The notes: a model not told the origin generated them from the letters alone. A stretch of 42,376 nucleotides of DNA from an uncultured Candidatus Saccharibacteria bacterium (GCA_938033875.1 CALHKG010000016.1:1-42376); one strand, 5' to 3'; shown: positions 28,778 to 37,268, numbered from the stretch's first letter. Numbers and translations are program-made.

Positions 28778-30409
28778 ATGGAACAGATTATTTCTCAAGT
28801 AGTGAAGCAACTTTTTGATCAAGATATATCGATACAATTGACGCGTCCTGATCCGAAGTTTGGTGACTTTGCTACAAATGTGGCGTTACAATTGGCTAAG
28901 CCGCTAGGGAAGAATCCGCGTGAAATTGCGGAGATGATTGCTGGAAATCTGCGCAAGGAAGAGGAGTTTAGCGAAGTAAGCGTGGCTGGTCCAGGTTTTA
29001 TCAATGTAAAACTGAGCGATCAATCCGTTCTAAATTCTTTGAAAAAAGAGCCAACGACGAAGCGCGCCGGTCAGACGGTTGTAATTGAAACCAATTGTCC
29101 GAATCCATTTAAGGCTATGCATATCGGACACGCTTTGAATGCGATTTTGGCGGACACGATGGCTAATTTGTTGGCGGTTGATGGCGCAATTGTGCATCGA
29201 GTGAGTTATCACGGTGATGTCGGAACGCATGTTGGTAAAAGTATGTGGGCGATTTTGCGCGAGATTGGCGGCGATGTAAATAAATTGAACAAAATCCCAG
29301 CTGATAAGCGGAATGAATTTATGAGTCGCATGTACGTTGAAGGTGCGCGTGCGGCGAAAGAATCTCCAGAGGCAAAGGCAGAAATTGATGAACTAGCCAA
29401 GCAATCATTCGTTCTGGATGATCCGCTATATAAACAAGTTTACGAAATCTGTAAAAGTTGGAGTTTTGACGAAATTGACTCTAATGTTGGGCGACTTGGA
29501 AACGTGCCGATTGAGCGACGTTACGTTGAGAGCGAAACTGAAGAATTGGGAAAATCTTTGATTAAAGAGAAAACCCCAGAGGTGTTTACTAAATCTGACG
29601 GTGCGTATGTTTTTAAGGGTAGCAAATACGGCGCGTTTGATAACGTGTTTATTGGATCTCATGGCAATGGTCTTTATGGGGCGCATGATATGGGATTGAT
29701 TCAGTTGAAGTATAAGGACTACCCGAATTTGGACTTGTCGATTACAGTAAATGGCGAAGAGCAAGCAGCATACTTCCGTGGTGTGATTGCGGCTAGTGAA
29801 TTGTCAATTCCAGCCTTGAAAGGAAAATTGTTCAATTACGCGACTGGCTTGGTTAAATTGACAACTGGAAAAATGAGTTCGCGAACGGGTGAGGTTGTTA
29901 CAATTGGCTGGCTGTTTGATGAGTTTAAGAAGGCAATTGAAAATGCTGGCGGCGAGCCAACTGACGACGTGATTGCTGGCGCACTCCGTTATCAATTCTT
30001 GAAAGTGAAGATCGGCGGCGACGTCATATTTGATATTAATGACGCGGTAAGTTTGACGGGAAATACGGGAAGTTACTTGCAATACGCCCATGCTCGAGCG
30101 CGAGGTATTTTAACTAAATCCGATAAAGAAATTGCCTTTCCGACAGAGTTGTTTGACGAAGATAAAATGCTGGTCAGAAAGTTGAGTGAGTACGTGGACG
30201 TGGTTGATCGCGCTAAGGAAAGTCTGGAGCCTCATCACATCTGTACGTATTTGTTTGAATTGGCGCAAGAATTTAATCGATATTACGAGAAAAATCAGGT
30301 TATTGGTAGCGACAAAGAGGCGCATCGTGTAGGAATCGTGGCAATTTACGCCGACATTCTTAAGGCTGGACTGGCTATTTTGGGAATCGTGGCGCCAAAT
30401 AAGATATAA
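28778..30409 (+). CDS. argS: Arginyl-tRNA synthetase
   Basis: The 543-aa class I synthetase charges tRNA-Arg. The N-terminal Add1 domain recognises the tRNA elbow (about residues 1-85). The signature Lys-Ala-Met-His-Ile-Gly-His is near residue 113. The KMSKS loop is replaced by Gly-Lys-Met-Ser-Ser-Arg, and the C-terminal anticodon-binding domain ends with the helical DALR part. It is slightly short compared with the usual 560-580 aa. It is predicted to be leaderless. A tRNA-Arg with the unusual GCG anticodon is encoded in this same window. Confidence 0.96.
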   Translation: MEQIISQVVKQLFDQDISIQLTRPDPKFGDFATNVALQLAKPLGKNPREIAEMIAGNLRKEEEFSEVSVAGPGFINVKLSDQSVLNSLKKEPTTKRAGQTVVIETNCPNPFKAMHIGHALNAILADTMANLLAVDGAIVHRVSYHGDVGTHVGKSMWAILREIGGDVNKLNKIPADKRNEFMSRMYVEGARAAKESPEAKAEIDELAKQSFVLDDPLYKQVYEICKSWSFDEIDSNVGRLGNVPIERRYVESETEELGKSLIKEKTPEVFTKSDGAYVFKGSKYGAFDNVFIGSHGNGLYGAHDMGLIQLKYKDYPNLDLSITVNGEEQAAYFRGVIAASELSIPALKGKLFNYATGLVKLTTGKMSSRTGEVVTIGWLFDEFKKAIENAGGEPTDDVIAGALRYQFLKVKIGGDVIFDINDAVSLTGNTGSYLQYAHARARGILTKSDKEIAFPTELFDEDKMLVRKLSEYVDVVDRAKESLEPHHICTYLFELAQEFNRYYEKNQVIGSDKEAHRVGIVAIYADILKAGLAILGIVAPNKI

Positions 30410-30445
30410 TATTCAATTATAAATAATAAAAGGAGTTTTATAGTT

Positions 30446-30895
30446 ATGAAATCTTCAGAATCAACTAAAGGTTCAAAAGTATCAGCTAAAAAATTAGCTT
30501 CGAAGAGTGTAAAAGCCGCCGCGAAAGTTGCCGCTCTTAAGGAGAAGAAAATTGCGGGTACAGTGATAAAAGACACTCACATGGCTGGATTTGTTAATTT
30601 TATTCGCGAGCAGGGCGTTGTCGGTATGGCGGTTGGTTTGGCAATCGGTACCGCAGCTGGTGATACTGTGAAAAAATTGGTAACAGCATTCATTGATCCG
30701 CTAGTGCAGCTGGTTGTCGGTTCTCAGCAAGGGTTGCAATCAGCTTCATTTACAGTTGAAATTGCTGGACGTAAAGGCGAGTTTTTATACGGCGCGTTCG
30801 TTAGTTCGTTAATTACGTTGATAGCCGTTGCATTTGTTGTATATGCAATCATTCACTTCTTGAAACTCGATAAGTTAGATAAGAAAAAGAATTAA
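30446..30895 (+). CDS. mscL: Large-conductance mechanosensitive channel MscL with basic N-terminal extension
   Basis: MscL is a pentameric membrane channel that opens at high membrane tension to release solutes on osmotic downshock. Two helices (about residues 55-78 and 115-140) match the family, with Gly-Met-Ala-Val-Gly-Leu-Ala-Ile-Gly-Thr-Ala in the pore helix. The first 45 residues are an added Lys/Ala/Ser-rich tail not found in standard MscL, which starts close to an internal Met at about residue 46. The upstream ATG is kept because AAGGAG lies 9-10 nt before it. It may be transcribed after argS, 36 nt away. Confidence 0.9.
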   Translation: MKSSESTKGSKVSAKKLASKSVKAAAKVAALKEKKIAGTVIKDTHMAGFVNFIREQGVVGMAVGLAIGTAAGDTVKKLVTAFIDPLVQLVVGSQQGLQSASFTVEIAGRKGEFLYGAFVSSLITLIAVAFVVYAIIHFLKLDKLDKKKN

Positions 30896-30899
30896 AACC

Positions 30900-31604
30900 T
30901 TAACTAATAAGCGTTCCTACTGATTCTCCGCGGGTTGCGCGGAGAATATTTCCGTCTGTTAGCAGGTCGCAAATGATGACTGGAATATGCTCGTCCATTG
31001 CTAATCCAATTGCCGCCTTATCCATAACGGCAATGTTAGGATTTGTTAGGGCTTCTTGATAAGATAAATGATCAATTTTTACGGCGTCAGGGAATTTCAT
31101 AGGATCTTTATCGTAAACTCCGTCAACCTTCGTTGTTTTAATTACGGCATCACACTGCATTTCTAGTGCTAGATTTAACGCTGCGGTATCAGTAGTCAGA
31201 AATGGTCGGCCTGTGCCGCATGCCACAATAACGATGCGATTTTTCTTAATATGGCTAATGGCGCGTCGGAAAGTATAGTGGTCAATAAATTGATTCACTT
31301 CGACTGTAGACAGTGCGCGAGTTGGTAGCCCTGCGTCATTTAATACGTCAGCCAGGGCAATGGCATTCATTAATGTCGAGAGCATACCAATATTATGGGC
31401 AGATACGGGCTGGATGCCGTGGCCGATGATTTGATTACCGCGAACGTAATTGCCACCGCCAACCATAATTACAATTTCAGCCCCGTCGTCCAGCGCTGGT
31501 CGAATTTGTTCAGCAATCCAGCGAGCGCGTTTTGGGTCAAAGCCGCTGGCGAATTCGCCTTGAAGTTGTTCGCCTGATAATTTGAGTAGGATGCGTTTTG
31601 TCAT
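30900..31604 (-). CDS. pyrH: UMP kinase
   Basis: The 234-aa bacterial UMP kinase (amino-acid-kinase fold, hexameric) makes UDP for RNA and sugar nucleotides. Leu-Lys-Leu-Ser-Gly-Glu, Val-Gly-Gly-Gly-Asn-Tyr-Val-Arg-Gly and Gly-Thr-Gly-Arg-Pro-Phe-Leu-Thr-Thr-Asp are all present. The start at 31604 has an extended -10 exactly 6 nt upstream and no Shine-Dalgarno. It stands divergent to orn with 43 bp between start codons, and its stop lies 4 nt from that of mscL. Confidence 0.96.
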   Translation of the reverse strand: MTKRILLKLSGEQLQGEFASGFDPKRARWIAEQIRPALDDGAEIVIMVGGGNYVRGNQIIGHGIQPVSAHNIGMLSTLMNAIALADVLNDAGLPTRALSTVEVNQFIDHYTFRRAISHIKKNRIVIVACGTGRPFLTTDTAALNLALEMQCDAVIKTTKVDGVYDKDPMKFPDAVKIDHLSYQEALTNPNIAVMDKAAIGLAMDEHIPVIICDLLTDGNILRATRGESVGTLIS

Positions 31605-31610
31605 GATTTT

Positions 31611-31619
31611 AGTTTAGCA
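31611..31619 (-). promoter_or_regulatory. Extended -10 promoter of pyrH, leaderless
   Basis: TGC-TAAACT on the minus strand ends 6 nt before the ATG at 31604. Confidence 0.6.
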
Positions 31620-31632
31620 CGCCTTATGGAAG

Positions 31633-31641
31633 TGGTAAAAT
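31633..31641 (+). promoter_or_regulatory. Extended -10 promoter of orn, leaderless
   Basis: TGG-TAAAAT ends 6 nt before the ATG at 31648, back to back with the pyrH promoter 13 bp away. Confidence 0.6.
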
Positions 31642-31647
31642 AGAGAT

Positions 31648-32199
31648 ATGAAAGCAAGTTTTAAGCCAAAAAAGATTTTGTGGGTGGATTTGGAGATGAC
31701 TGGATTAGATCCAGTGCGCGATGAGATTTTGGAAGTGGCGGCAATTGTGACGGATTGGAATTTTAAGGAAATTGCGACGTATGAAGGAATTGTGCGCCAT
31801 GATTCGGAAAAGTTGGCTAAGTTGTTAGATCGAAATGCTGGTTTTTGGAATGAGCATCCGGAAGCGCGACGCGGGCTGGAGGAGCAGAATGAATCGGGCA
31901 AACCTTTGGTGGAAATAGAGCGTGAGTTGTTGGCGTTTTGTGATGAGCATTTTGCGGGTGAAGCGAAGATTTTGTTAGCAGGTAATTCAATTCATCAGGA
32001 TCGTCGATTCATTGACCAATGGTGGCCAACGTTGTCAAAAAGACTACATTATCGTGTGCTGGATGTGAGTGCTTGGAAGGTTGTGTTTGAAGGTAAATAC
32101 GGTAAGAAATTCGCCAAGCCGGAAGATCATCGAGCGCTGGAAGACATCCGCGGCAGTATTATGGAACTTGAATATTATTTGAAAAAGGTAAGAGTATGA
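31648..32199 (+). CDS. orn: Oligoribonuclease
   Basis: The 183-aa DEDDh exonuclease degrades 2-5 nt RNA fragments, the last step in mRNA turnover and in c-di-GMP breakdown. The metal ligands Asp14 and Glu16 lie in Trp-Val-Asp-Leu-Glu-Met-Thr-Gly, and Asp-His-Arg-Ala-Leu-Glu-Asp-Ile near residue 165 gives the catalytic His and final Asp. The stop TGA overlaps the start of the following gene (ATGA), so the two are coupled. The start is predicted leaderless. Confidence 0.95.
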   Translation: MKASFKPKKILWVDLEMTGLDPVRDEILEVAAIVTDWNFKEIATYEGIVRHDSEKLAKLLDRNAGFWNEHPEARRGLEEQNESGKPLVEIERELLAFCDEHFAGEAKILLAGNSIHQDRRFIDQWWPTLSKRLHYRVLDVSAWKVVFEGKYGKKFAKPEDHRALEDIRGSIMELEYYLKKVRV

Positions 32200-32534
32200 C
32201 ACATAAACAATTTGAAGATTTTATCCTAAGCTTGCCGGGCGTATGGTTGGATTATCCATTTGGCGAGGATGTTGCGGTGTATAAATTTGGTAGAGATAAT
32301 GACGGTGCGGGGAAAATGGTAGCATTGGTTACGGAAGGCTCAAAGCCGCTCAGAGTAAGCCTAAAATGCGATCCGTTGTTGGCGCAGAATTTACGAGAAA
32401 AGTACGAAACGGTTTTACCGGGCTATCACTTAAACAAGAAACATTGGAATACAATTATTTGTTCAGGTCAACTAACTGACGAAGAGGTCTTTGATTTGGC
32501 GAGGTTGAGCTATCGATTAGTCTCGGAAGCTTAA
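32196..32534 (+). CDS. MmcQ/YjbR family protein
   Basis: This 112-aa protein matches the YjbR/CyaY-like fold family: Leu-Pro-Gly-Val near residue 15, Tyr-Pro-Phe-Gly-Glu-Asp-Val, Leu-Arg-Val-Ser-Leu-Lys-Cys-Asp-Pro and His-Trp-Asn-Thr-Ile near residue 80. Family members are small, often called DNA-binding, but with no well-tested function. It is translationally coupled to orn (4-nt overlap). Its TAA shares the palindrome TTAA with the stop codon of the convergent gene, so the two genes overlap by 4 nt. Confidence 0.85.
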   Translation: MTHKQFEDFILSLPGVWLDYPFGEDVAVYKFGRDNDGAGKMVALVTEGSKPLRVSLKCDPLLAQNLREKYETVLPGYHLNKKHWNTIICSGQLTDEEVFDLARLSYRLVSEA

Positions 32535-33142
32535 TCTGCCTTAATAATTTGATTGATTTGTTTCTGGATATTCTCTAAGTCACCAGCAGTTTTTACTAGC
32601 CATTCGCGCATCTTTTTTGACTTGGTGGACTTGTACACCTTTTTCATCATGTTGATTGTATCTGTTATTTGCACATTCATCTCATGAGCATAGGTAATAT
32701 CCAATTGCGCGTTCAGAAGAGCTTCATCCAATTTTTTCTCTAATTTTTCTGACGGATCTAGAGCGAGGATATCCTTTTGTTTCTCCTTATAATTGATGCC
32801 GGTTGTCTGAAGTGCTTCGCCCATTGAGGCGTCTGCGGTGGTTAGTACTGCAACCAGAGAACTATTGGTGGTTTGTAAACTGGTTGAGCGGAACTTATTA
32901 TTGTATTTTTTGGAAATAGTGAGTAACTTATTAACGCGTGATGCAACTTGTGACGGACTAGCGCTTGGTGTAGAATCTTGCGAAAAAACGAATATCGCGA
33001 TTAGGGTTATCAAGCCGATAAAGCTCAAAATAGCGATGATGATTTTGGTTTTTTTATCAAAACCTTCCGCTGGCGGAGGTGTGGCAATTTGATTCAGATA
33101 ATCGATACCTTGAGGTTGGTTATTCAAATTGTCAGGATACAT
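32531..33142 (-). CDS. Single-pass membrane protein of unknown function
   Basis: The 203-aa protein has a short polar cytoplasmic N-terminus with Pro-Pro-Pro-Ala-Glu, one membrane helix (about residues 33-54), a Ser/Pro linker and a roughly 140-residue helical extracytoplasmic domain rich in Lys, Leu and Thr. I do not recognise a family. The ATG at 33142 is used because an extended -10 ends 6 nt before it; a start six codons earlier would overlap that box. It is divergent to dnaG. Confidence 0.65.
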   Translation of the reverse strand: MYPDNLNNQPQGIDYLNQIATPPPAEGFDKKTKIIIAILSFIGLITLIAIFVFSQDSTPSASPSQVASRVNKLLTISKKYNNKFRSTSLQTTNSSLVAVLTTADASMGEALQTTGINYKEKQKDILALDPSEKLEKKLDEALLNAQLDITYAHEMNVQITDTINMMKKVYKSTKSKKMREWLVKTAGDLENIQKQINQIIKAD

Positions 33143-33148
33143 ATTCCT

Positions 33149-33157
33149 ATTTAACCA
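33149..33157 (-). promoter_or_regulatory. Extended -10 promoter, leaderless
   Basis: TGG-TTAAAT on the minus strand ends 6 nt before the ATG at 33142. Confidence 0.5.
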
Positions 33158-33180
33158 CAAACAATAACAGAGGTAAAGAG

Positions 33181-33189
33181 TGATATAAT
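33181..33189 (+). promoter_or_regulatory. Extended -10 promoter of dnaG-rpoD, leaderless
   Basis: TGA-TATAAT ends exactly 6 nt before the ATG at 33196. Confidence 0.65.
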
Positions 33190-33195
33190 AAAAAT

Positions 33196-34929
33196 ATGAA
33201 TGATGCCAAAGAAGAAGTGCGGGCGCGACTGAACATCGAGGATGTGATTGGTGAGTATGTTCAGTTGAAGCGAGCGGGGCGCAATTTGAAGGGTTTAAGT
33301 CCGTTTACCGACGAGCGAACCCCAAGCTTTATGGTTAGCCCAGAAAAGCAGATTTGGCATGATTTTTCTTCTGGAAAAGGTGGCGATATTTTTACGTTTG
33401 TGATGATGGTGGAAGGAATGGATTTTCGTCAATCACTGGAGCATTTGGCTCGGAAGGCAGGCGTTGATCTGACTTTGTTTTCTAACGGCGACGGACGAAC
33501 AGCTAAGCGCCGTGCCAGGGCTAGGGAAGCGCTGAAGCTGGCCGCTAATTTTTATCAGCAGAATTTGGTGAAAAATTCGACAGCGTTAAATTATGTGGTT
33601 AAAAAACGGCGATTAAATCGTCAGATGATTGGTGATTTTTTGATTGGCTATGCGCCGGAGAACGGCGACACGTTGACGAAAGCATTGGAAAAAAGAGGAT
33701 TTTCTAGGCAAGAATTGGCAGATGCTGGCTTGTCGAATCGGTTTGGTGGCGATCTGTTTCGCGGGCGAATGATGGTGGCACTGAGTGATGGCAATGGTGA
33801 AGTTGTGGGATTTACGGGCAGAATTATTCGTGACGATCCGCGCGCGTCAAAATACTTGAACACGCCGCAAACGCTGTTATTTGATAAATCGCGACATATT
33901 TTTGGTTTGCATCAAGCCAAGGAAGCGATTCGAAAAAGCGATGTGGCGGTGATTGTTGAGGGTAATTTAGATGTGATCAGCAGTCATCAAGCGGGCGTCA
34001 AAAACGTGGTTGCGACCTCTGGAACGGCGATGACGACGCAACATTTGAAGTCGCTTAGTCGATTGGCGGGGCGGATTCGCTTGGCGTTTGATGGCGATCG
34101 AGCGGGCGTTAACGCAACGGAGCGGGCTATCAATTTGGCGCAGGAAGTCGGCGTGGAGTTGGAAGTGGTGAGCTTGCCTGATGGCGTTAAAGATCCAGAC
34201 GAATTGATCCAAAAAGATCCAGCGCTTTGGCAAGCGGCGATTGACCAATCTCAGCCAGCGGTGGATTGGGTGATTGCTAGATATGCGGAAATGGAGAATT
34301 TGAAGTCGGCGGAGGGCAAGCGAAGATTTTCGACCATTGCGCTGAGAATTGTCCGAGGCTTGAAAGACCCGGTGGAGCAAGAGCATTATTTGTCGGTGAT
34401 TTCTGAAAAAACTGGCGCGTCAATTACCGCGCTGAAGGCAAAATTGTCGAATGAAAAAGTCGCTGAACATCAATTGAAAAAGGCGAAAATTGAAAAAGAA
34501 AAACCGACTCCGGTTCAGGATGAAACTGAGGATGTGCTGGCGGGGTTGGCGGCGAGTGAAAAATCCGTGCGGCGCTGGTTGGCGGCGGTTTCTGGAGAAA
34601 TGTTGGATGATGACAACGCGCGGCAGTTGATTGGTTATTTGCGAAAGAATCCAGACGCGGATTTGGGTGAAGTTCCTCTGGACTTGCAAAAAATCGAACA
34701 GTATGTGAAAATAGTACAGTTGAAAAGTGAAAGTCGTTACGCCAATTGGGAGCAAAAAAGCTTGGACGAAGAGATGGCTCGGCTAGTCAGACAGATAACA
34801 ATCAAACATCGCGAAAACAAAAAGAATCAATTATTAACGCAGCTTAGAGAGGCCGAGGCGTCGGGCGATGAGGTTTTGTCTCAGAATTTGCGCCAGAGCT
34901 TAAATAATCTGATTAAGGAGAAAATGTGA
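33196..34929 (+). CDS. dnaG: DNA primase with a zinc finger lacking its ligands
   Basis: This 577-aa primase synthesises RNA primers at the replication fork. The TOPRIM core is normal (Val-Glu-Gly-Asn-Leu-Asp-Val near residue 255 and Phe-Asp-Gly-Asp-Arg-Ala-Gly near 300). The N-terminal CHC2 domain keeps its fold sequence (Thr-Pro-Ser-Phe-x-Val-Ser-Pro-Glu-Lys-Gln), but all four zinc ligands are replaced: Ser35 and Thr38 for Cys-x-x-His, and Asp56 and Ser59 for Cys-x-x-Cys. It heads the dnaG-rpoD operon, as in the classical macromolecular synthesis operon. The C-terminal 130 residues should be the helicase-binding domain. Confidence 0.93.
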   Translation: MNDAKEEVRARLNIEDVIGEYVQLKRAGRNLKGLSPFTDERTPSFMVSPEKQIWHDFSSGKGGDIFTFVMMVEGMDFRQSLEHLARKAGVDLTLFSNGDGRTAKRRARAREALKLAANFYQQNLVKNSTALNYVVKKRRLNRQMIGDFLIGYAPENGDTLTKALEKRGFSRQELADAGLSNRFGGDLFRGRMMVALSDGNGEVVGFTGRIIRDDPRASKYLNTPQTLLFDKSRHIFGLHQAKEAIRKSDVAVIVEGNLDVISSHQAGVKNVVATSGTAMTTQHLKSLSRLAGRIRLAFDGDRAGVNATERAINLAQEVGVELEVVSLPDGVKDPDELIQKDPALWQAAIDQSQPAVDWVIARYAEMENLKSAEGKRRFSTIALRIVRGLKDPVEQEHYLSVISEKTGASITALKAKLSNEKVAEHQLKKAKIEKEKPTPVQDETEDVLAGLAASEKSVRRWLAAVSGEMLDDDNARQLIGYLRKNPDADLGEVPLDLQKIEQYVKIVQLKSESRYANWEQKSLDEEMARLVRQITIKHRENKKNQLLTQLREAEASGDEVLSQNLRQSLNNLIKEKM

Positions 34930-35888
34930 GCGACGATATCACGACGAAGCCAGTAAACTTAAACGAAGATGATGATTTTGATCCAACACTTATAGACGAA
35001 GAAGAATCGGAAGATTTGGATTCGTTGACAACTGGGCAATATTTGGACGACGTGTCGGATGACTCAGTCAGATTGTACTTGCGCGAAATCGGTAAAATTC
35101 CACTACTTAGCGCTGAAGAAGAAATGGACTTGGCGCGCCGAATTGTTGAAGGCGATAAGAAGGCTAAGGATAAGATGGCTGAGGCGAATATGCGTTTGGT
35201 GGTGTCGATTGCTAAGCGATATTCGGGTCGTGGTTTGGACTTTTTGGATCTGATTCAAGAAGGAAATACTGGACTTTTGCGTGCGGTTGAAAAGTTTGAT
35301 CCAGATAAGGGATTTAAGTTTTCGACTTATGCAACTTGGTGGATTCGTCAGGCAATTACGCGTGCGATTGCTGATCAGGCGCGAACGATTCGTATTCCAG
35401 TTCACATGGTGGAAACAATCAATAAATTGCTGCGTACTCAGCGACGAATGACGCAGGAGTTGAATCGTGAGCCGACAATTGAAGAATTGTCTAAAGAGCT
35501 GGATATGGAACCAGAGAAAATTGAATATGTCATTAAGATCAAGCAAGACATTTCTTCTTTGGATGCCGGTGTTGGTCGTGACGGTGAAGATGACGATTCA
35601 GTTTTGCAAGATTTTATCGTTGACGAAGATACGGTTTCACCAGAAGATTCTGCCTCAAATCAATTGCTAAAAGAGCAAGTTCAGGAAATTTTATCAAGTT
35701 TGAGTGATCGTGAGCAGAAAATTGTTCGAATGCGTTTTGGCTTGGACAATGGGAAAAATCACACTTTGGAAGAAGTTGGTCAGGAATTTGCAGTTACGCG
35801 TGAGCGAATCCGCCAGATTGAAGCTAAGGCGCTAGCAAAACTTCGCAAGCACAAAGACGCGAAAAAACTTTACGAATATCTGGACTAA
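34926..35888 (+). CDS. rpoD: Primary RNA polymerase sigma factor (sigma-70, RpoD/SigA)
   Basis: The 320-aa primary sigma factor has regions 1.2 (Asp-Ser-Val-Arg-Leu-Tyr-Leu-Arg-Glu-Ile-Gly), 2 (Tyr-Ala-Thr-Trp-Trp-Ile-Arg-Gln-Ala) and 3.0 (Ile-Pro-Val-His-Met-Val-Glu-Thr-Ile-Asn-Lys). Region 4 has Glu-Val-Gly-Gln-Glu-Phe-Ala-Val-Thr-Arg-Glu-Arg-Ile-Arg-Gln-Ile-Glu. The His/Glu pair of region 3.0 that reads the TGn of extended -10 promoters is conserved, in keeping with the promoters in this window. Region 1.1 is reduced to a short acidic leader. The GTG start overlaps the dnaG TGA, with AAGGAG upstream. Confidence 0.97.
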   Translation: MSDDITTKPVNLNEDDDFDPTLIDEEESEDLDSLTTGQYLDDVSDDSVRLYLREIGKIPLLSAEEEMDLARRIVEGDKKAKDKMAEANMRLVVSIAKRYSGRGLDFLDLIQEGNTGLLRAVEKFDPDKGFKFSTYATWWIRQAITRAIADQARTIRIPVHMVETINKLLRTQRRMTQELNREPTIEELSKELDMEPEKIEYVIKIKQDISSLDAGVGRDGEDDDSVLQDFIVDEDTVSPEDSASNQLLKEQVQEILSSLSDREQKIVRMRFGLDNGKNHTLEEVGQEFAVTRERIRQIEAKALAKLRKHKDAKKLYEYLD

Positions 35889-36476
35889 TTAACACTGTTC
35901 GGGCGATTTACAAAAATGGGCGTCGTGAGTTGCGGCGTCTATTTTTTGGTGTAATTGCTCGAGACTGCCGTCATTAATGATGAAATAATCAGCAATAGCA
36001 ATTGGTCCACCTTTTTCCAAATTCTCGATTTCTGACCAGTCGCGCTGATCGACTTCGTGCGGTTGCATTGGGCGTTCCGTACGCTTAGCCATTCGTTGAT
36101 AACGGAGGTATTTCGGTGTAACAATAGCAATAACGACAACTTGTCCAGGAAATTCGTGCTTAAGGAGTTTATATTCACTCCAAGTGTATAATCCGTCCAA
36201 AACGATTTTATTTTGCCCAGCATTTATTAAGTCGTGGATGTTTTTTATGACGCGTTTGATTACGAAATCTTTGCCCTCACGGCGACGAATTTCTTCGCGA
36301 AATTGTTGTTGATTGTCCCAAGTTTTTTCAATTCCAGCCTCGTCCATGGCTTTATAAATAACGCCACCGAAGTAAATTTTTGGAAATCCTTTTTCTGTCA
36401 AATATTCGACAGCTGAGCTTTTGCCGCTGCCCGCCAATCCAACCAGGGCGATAATTTTTGCGTGTGGTTGTGTCAT
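35889..36476 (-). CDS. P-loop nucleotide kinase (dephospho-CoA kinase-like)
   Basis: The 195-aa protein has a P-loop Gly-Leu-Ala-Gly-Ser-Gly-Lys-Ser-Ser (residues about 13-21) and a CoaE/NMP-kinase-like body with Val-Leu-Asp-Gly-Leu-Tyr near residue 93, but not the full motif set of CoaE. The C-terminus ends with two Cys (Phe-Cys-Lys-Ser-Pro-Glu-Gln-Cys). The substrate is uncertain. Its stop codon touches the rpoD stop without any gap. The ATG at 36476 follows an extended -10 at 6 nt. Confidence 0.75.
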   Translation of the reverse strand: MTQPHAKIIALVGLAGSGKSSAVEYLTEKGFPKIYFGGVIYKAMDEAGIEKTWDNQQQFREEIRRREGKDFVIKRVIKNIHDLINAGQNKIVLDGLYTWSEYKLLKHEFPGQVVVIAIVTPKYLRYQRMAKRTERPMQPHEVDQRDWSEIENLEKGGPIAIADYFIINDGSLEQLHQKIDAATHDAHFCKSPEQC

Positions 36477-36482
36477 GTACTA

Positions 36483-36491
36483 ATTTTAACA
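36483..36491 (-). promoter_or_regulatory. Extended -10 promoter of the P-loop kinase, leaderless
   Basis: TGT-TAAAAT on the minus strand ends 6 nt before the ATG at 36476. Confidence 0.6.
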
Positions 36492-36496
36492 ATTTG

Positions 36497-36525
36497 TTGA
36501 CATTCTTCCAAATAGAGAGTATCTT
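36497..36525 (+). promoter_or_regulatory. Promoter of the unknown gene at 36539
   Basis: TTGACA (36497-36502), 17 bp and TATCTT (36520-36525) precede the ATG by 13 nt, so the mRNA leader would be about 7 nt. Confidence 0.6.
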
Positions 36526-36538
36526 TAAGCTACACACT

Positions 36539-37258
36539 ATGAAAACGCTTCATAGACATACTGAAGAGTTACCTCAGAATTCTCCTTCTGACCTTGATAC
36601 TAAGGGTCAAGAAAATCCAGCAAATAATTATAAGATAATGGCTCAGGTTGAAGAGCTAGAATCGAAATTTGATCGTAATCCAGACGGTAGCGAAAAATGG
36701 CAGAGGCTTGTAGATAGCCCTATCGAGGATCAATATGGGCAGATTTGGATGATTTGGGAGAATCCTGCCGCTTCGCTATCTAATCCGAAAAGTCGCTATC
36801 AGATATACACAATCCTACAAGATGATATGTTTGAGGATGAAGGCGACACGAAAAATCCGACTATAGAAGCATATAAAAAATTTGGACAAGCTACTATATC
36901 TACTGTTTGGTCGGCGGTAAAATTATCTATGGATTTTAAATATGTTATCGTGAATGATGCGTCATATTTTGATTATTCTAGAATATTTAAGGAATATTCT
37001 ACTAAAACTTACGAGTTTGAAGTTGGTCATGATAAAGATGGTATGCCAATATTGCTTGATGTGATTTTGAATGACGACAGTCCTCCAATTTGTATTTATC
37101 ACGATCAGGTAAGAGAATACGAGGAGAGTTTGATAGAAAAAGCTTCGTTAGGAATAAAACATCAGGGTAGGGAAGAGAGCTTGAAGAAGGTTTTTTCAGA
37201 AAAAGTGTGTCAAAAGCTAGGCGCTACGTCGATCGATTCTCTGACGATAGCCGCTTAA
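36539..37258 (+). CDS. Hypothetical 239-aa soluble protein
   Basis: I do not recognise this protein. It has no signal peptide or membrane helix. It opens with a polar region (residues 1-45) and then a mixed alpha/beta part with Trp-Met-Ile-Trp-Glu-Asn-Pro, Tyr-Gln-Ile-Tyr-Thr-Ile-Leu and Tyr-Val-Ile-Val-Asn-Asp-Ala-Ser. A helical C-terminus contains Lys-Lys-Val-Phe-Ser-Glu-Lys-Val. The ATG at 36539 is preferred to an upstream GTG-type start that would run through the promoter. It lies directly upstream of polA, but polA has its own promoter, so the link may be accidental. Confidence 0.65.
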   Translation: MKTLHRHTEELPQNSPSDLDTKGQENPANNYKIMAQVEELESKFDRNPDGSEKWQRLVDSPIEDQYGQIWMIWENPAASLSNPKSRYQIYTILQDDMFEDEGDTKNPTIEAYKKFGQATISTVWSAVKLSMDFKYVIVNDASYFDYSRIFKEYSTKTYEFEVGHDKDGMPILLDVILNDDSPPICIYHDQVREYEESLIEKASLGIKHQGREESLKKVFSEKVCQKLGATSIDSLTIAA

Positions 37259-37259
37259 A

Positions 37260-37268
37260 TGCTACAAT
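37260..37268 (+). promoter_or_regulatory. Extended -10 promoter of polA, leaderless
   Basis: TGC-TACAAT ends 6 nt before the ATG at 37275. It partly overlaps the end of the preceding gene's stop region. Confidence 0.6.
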
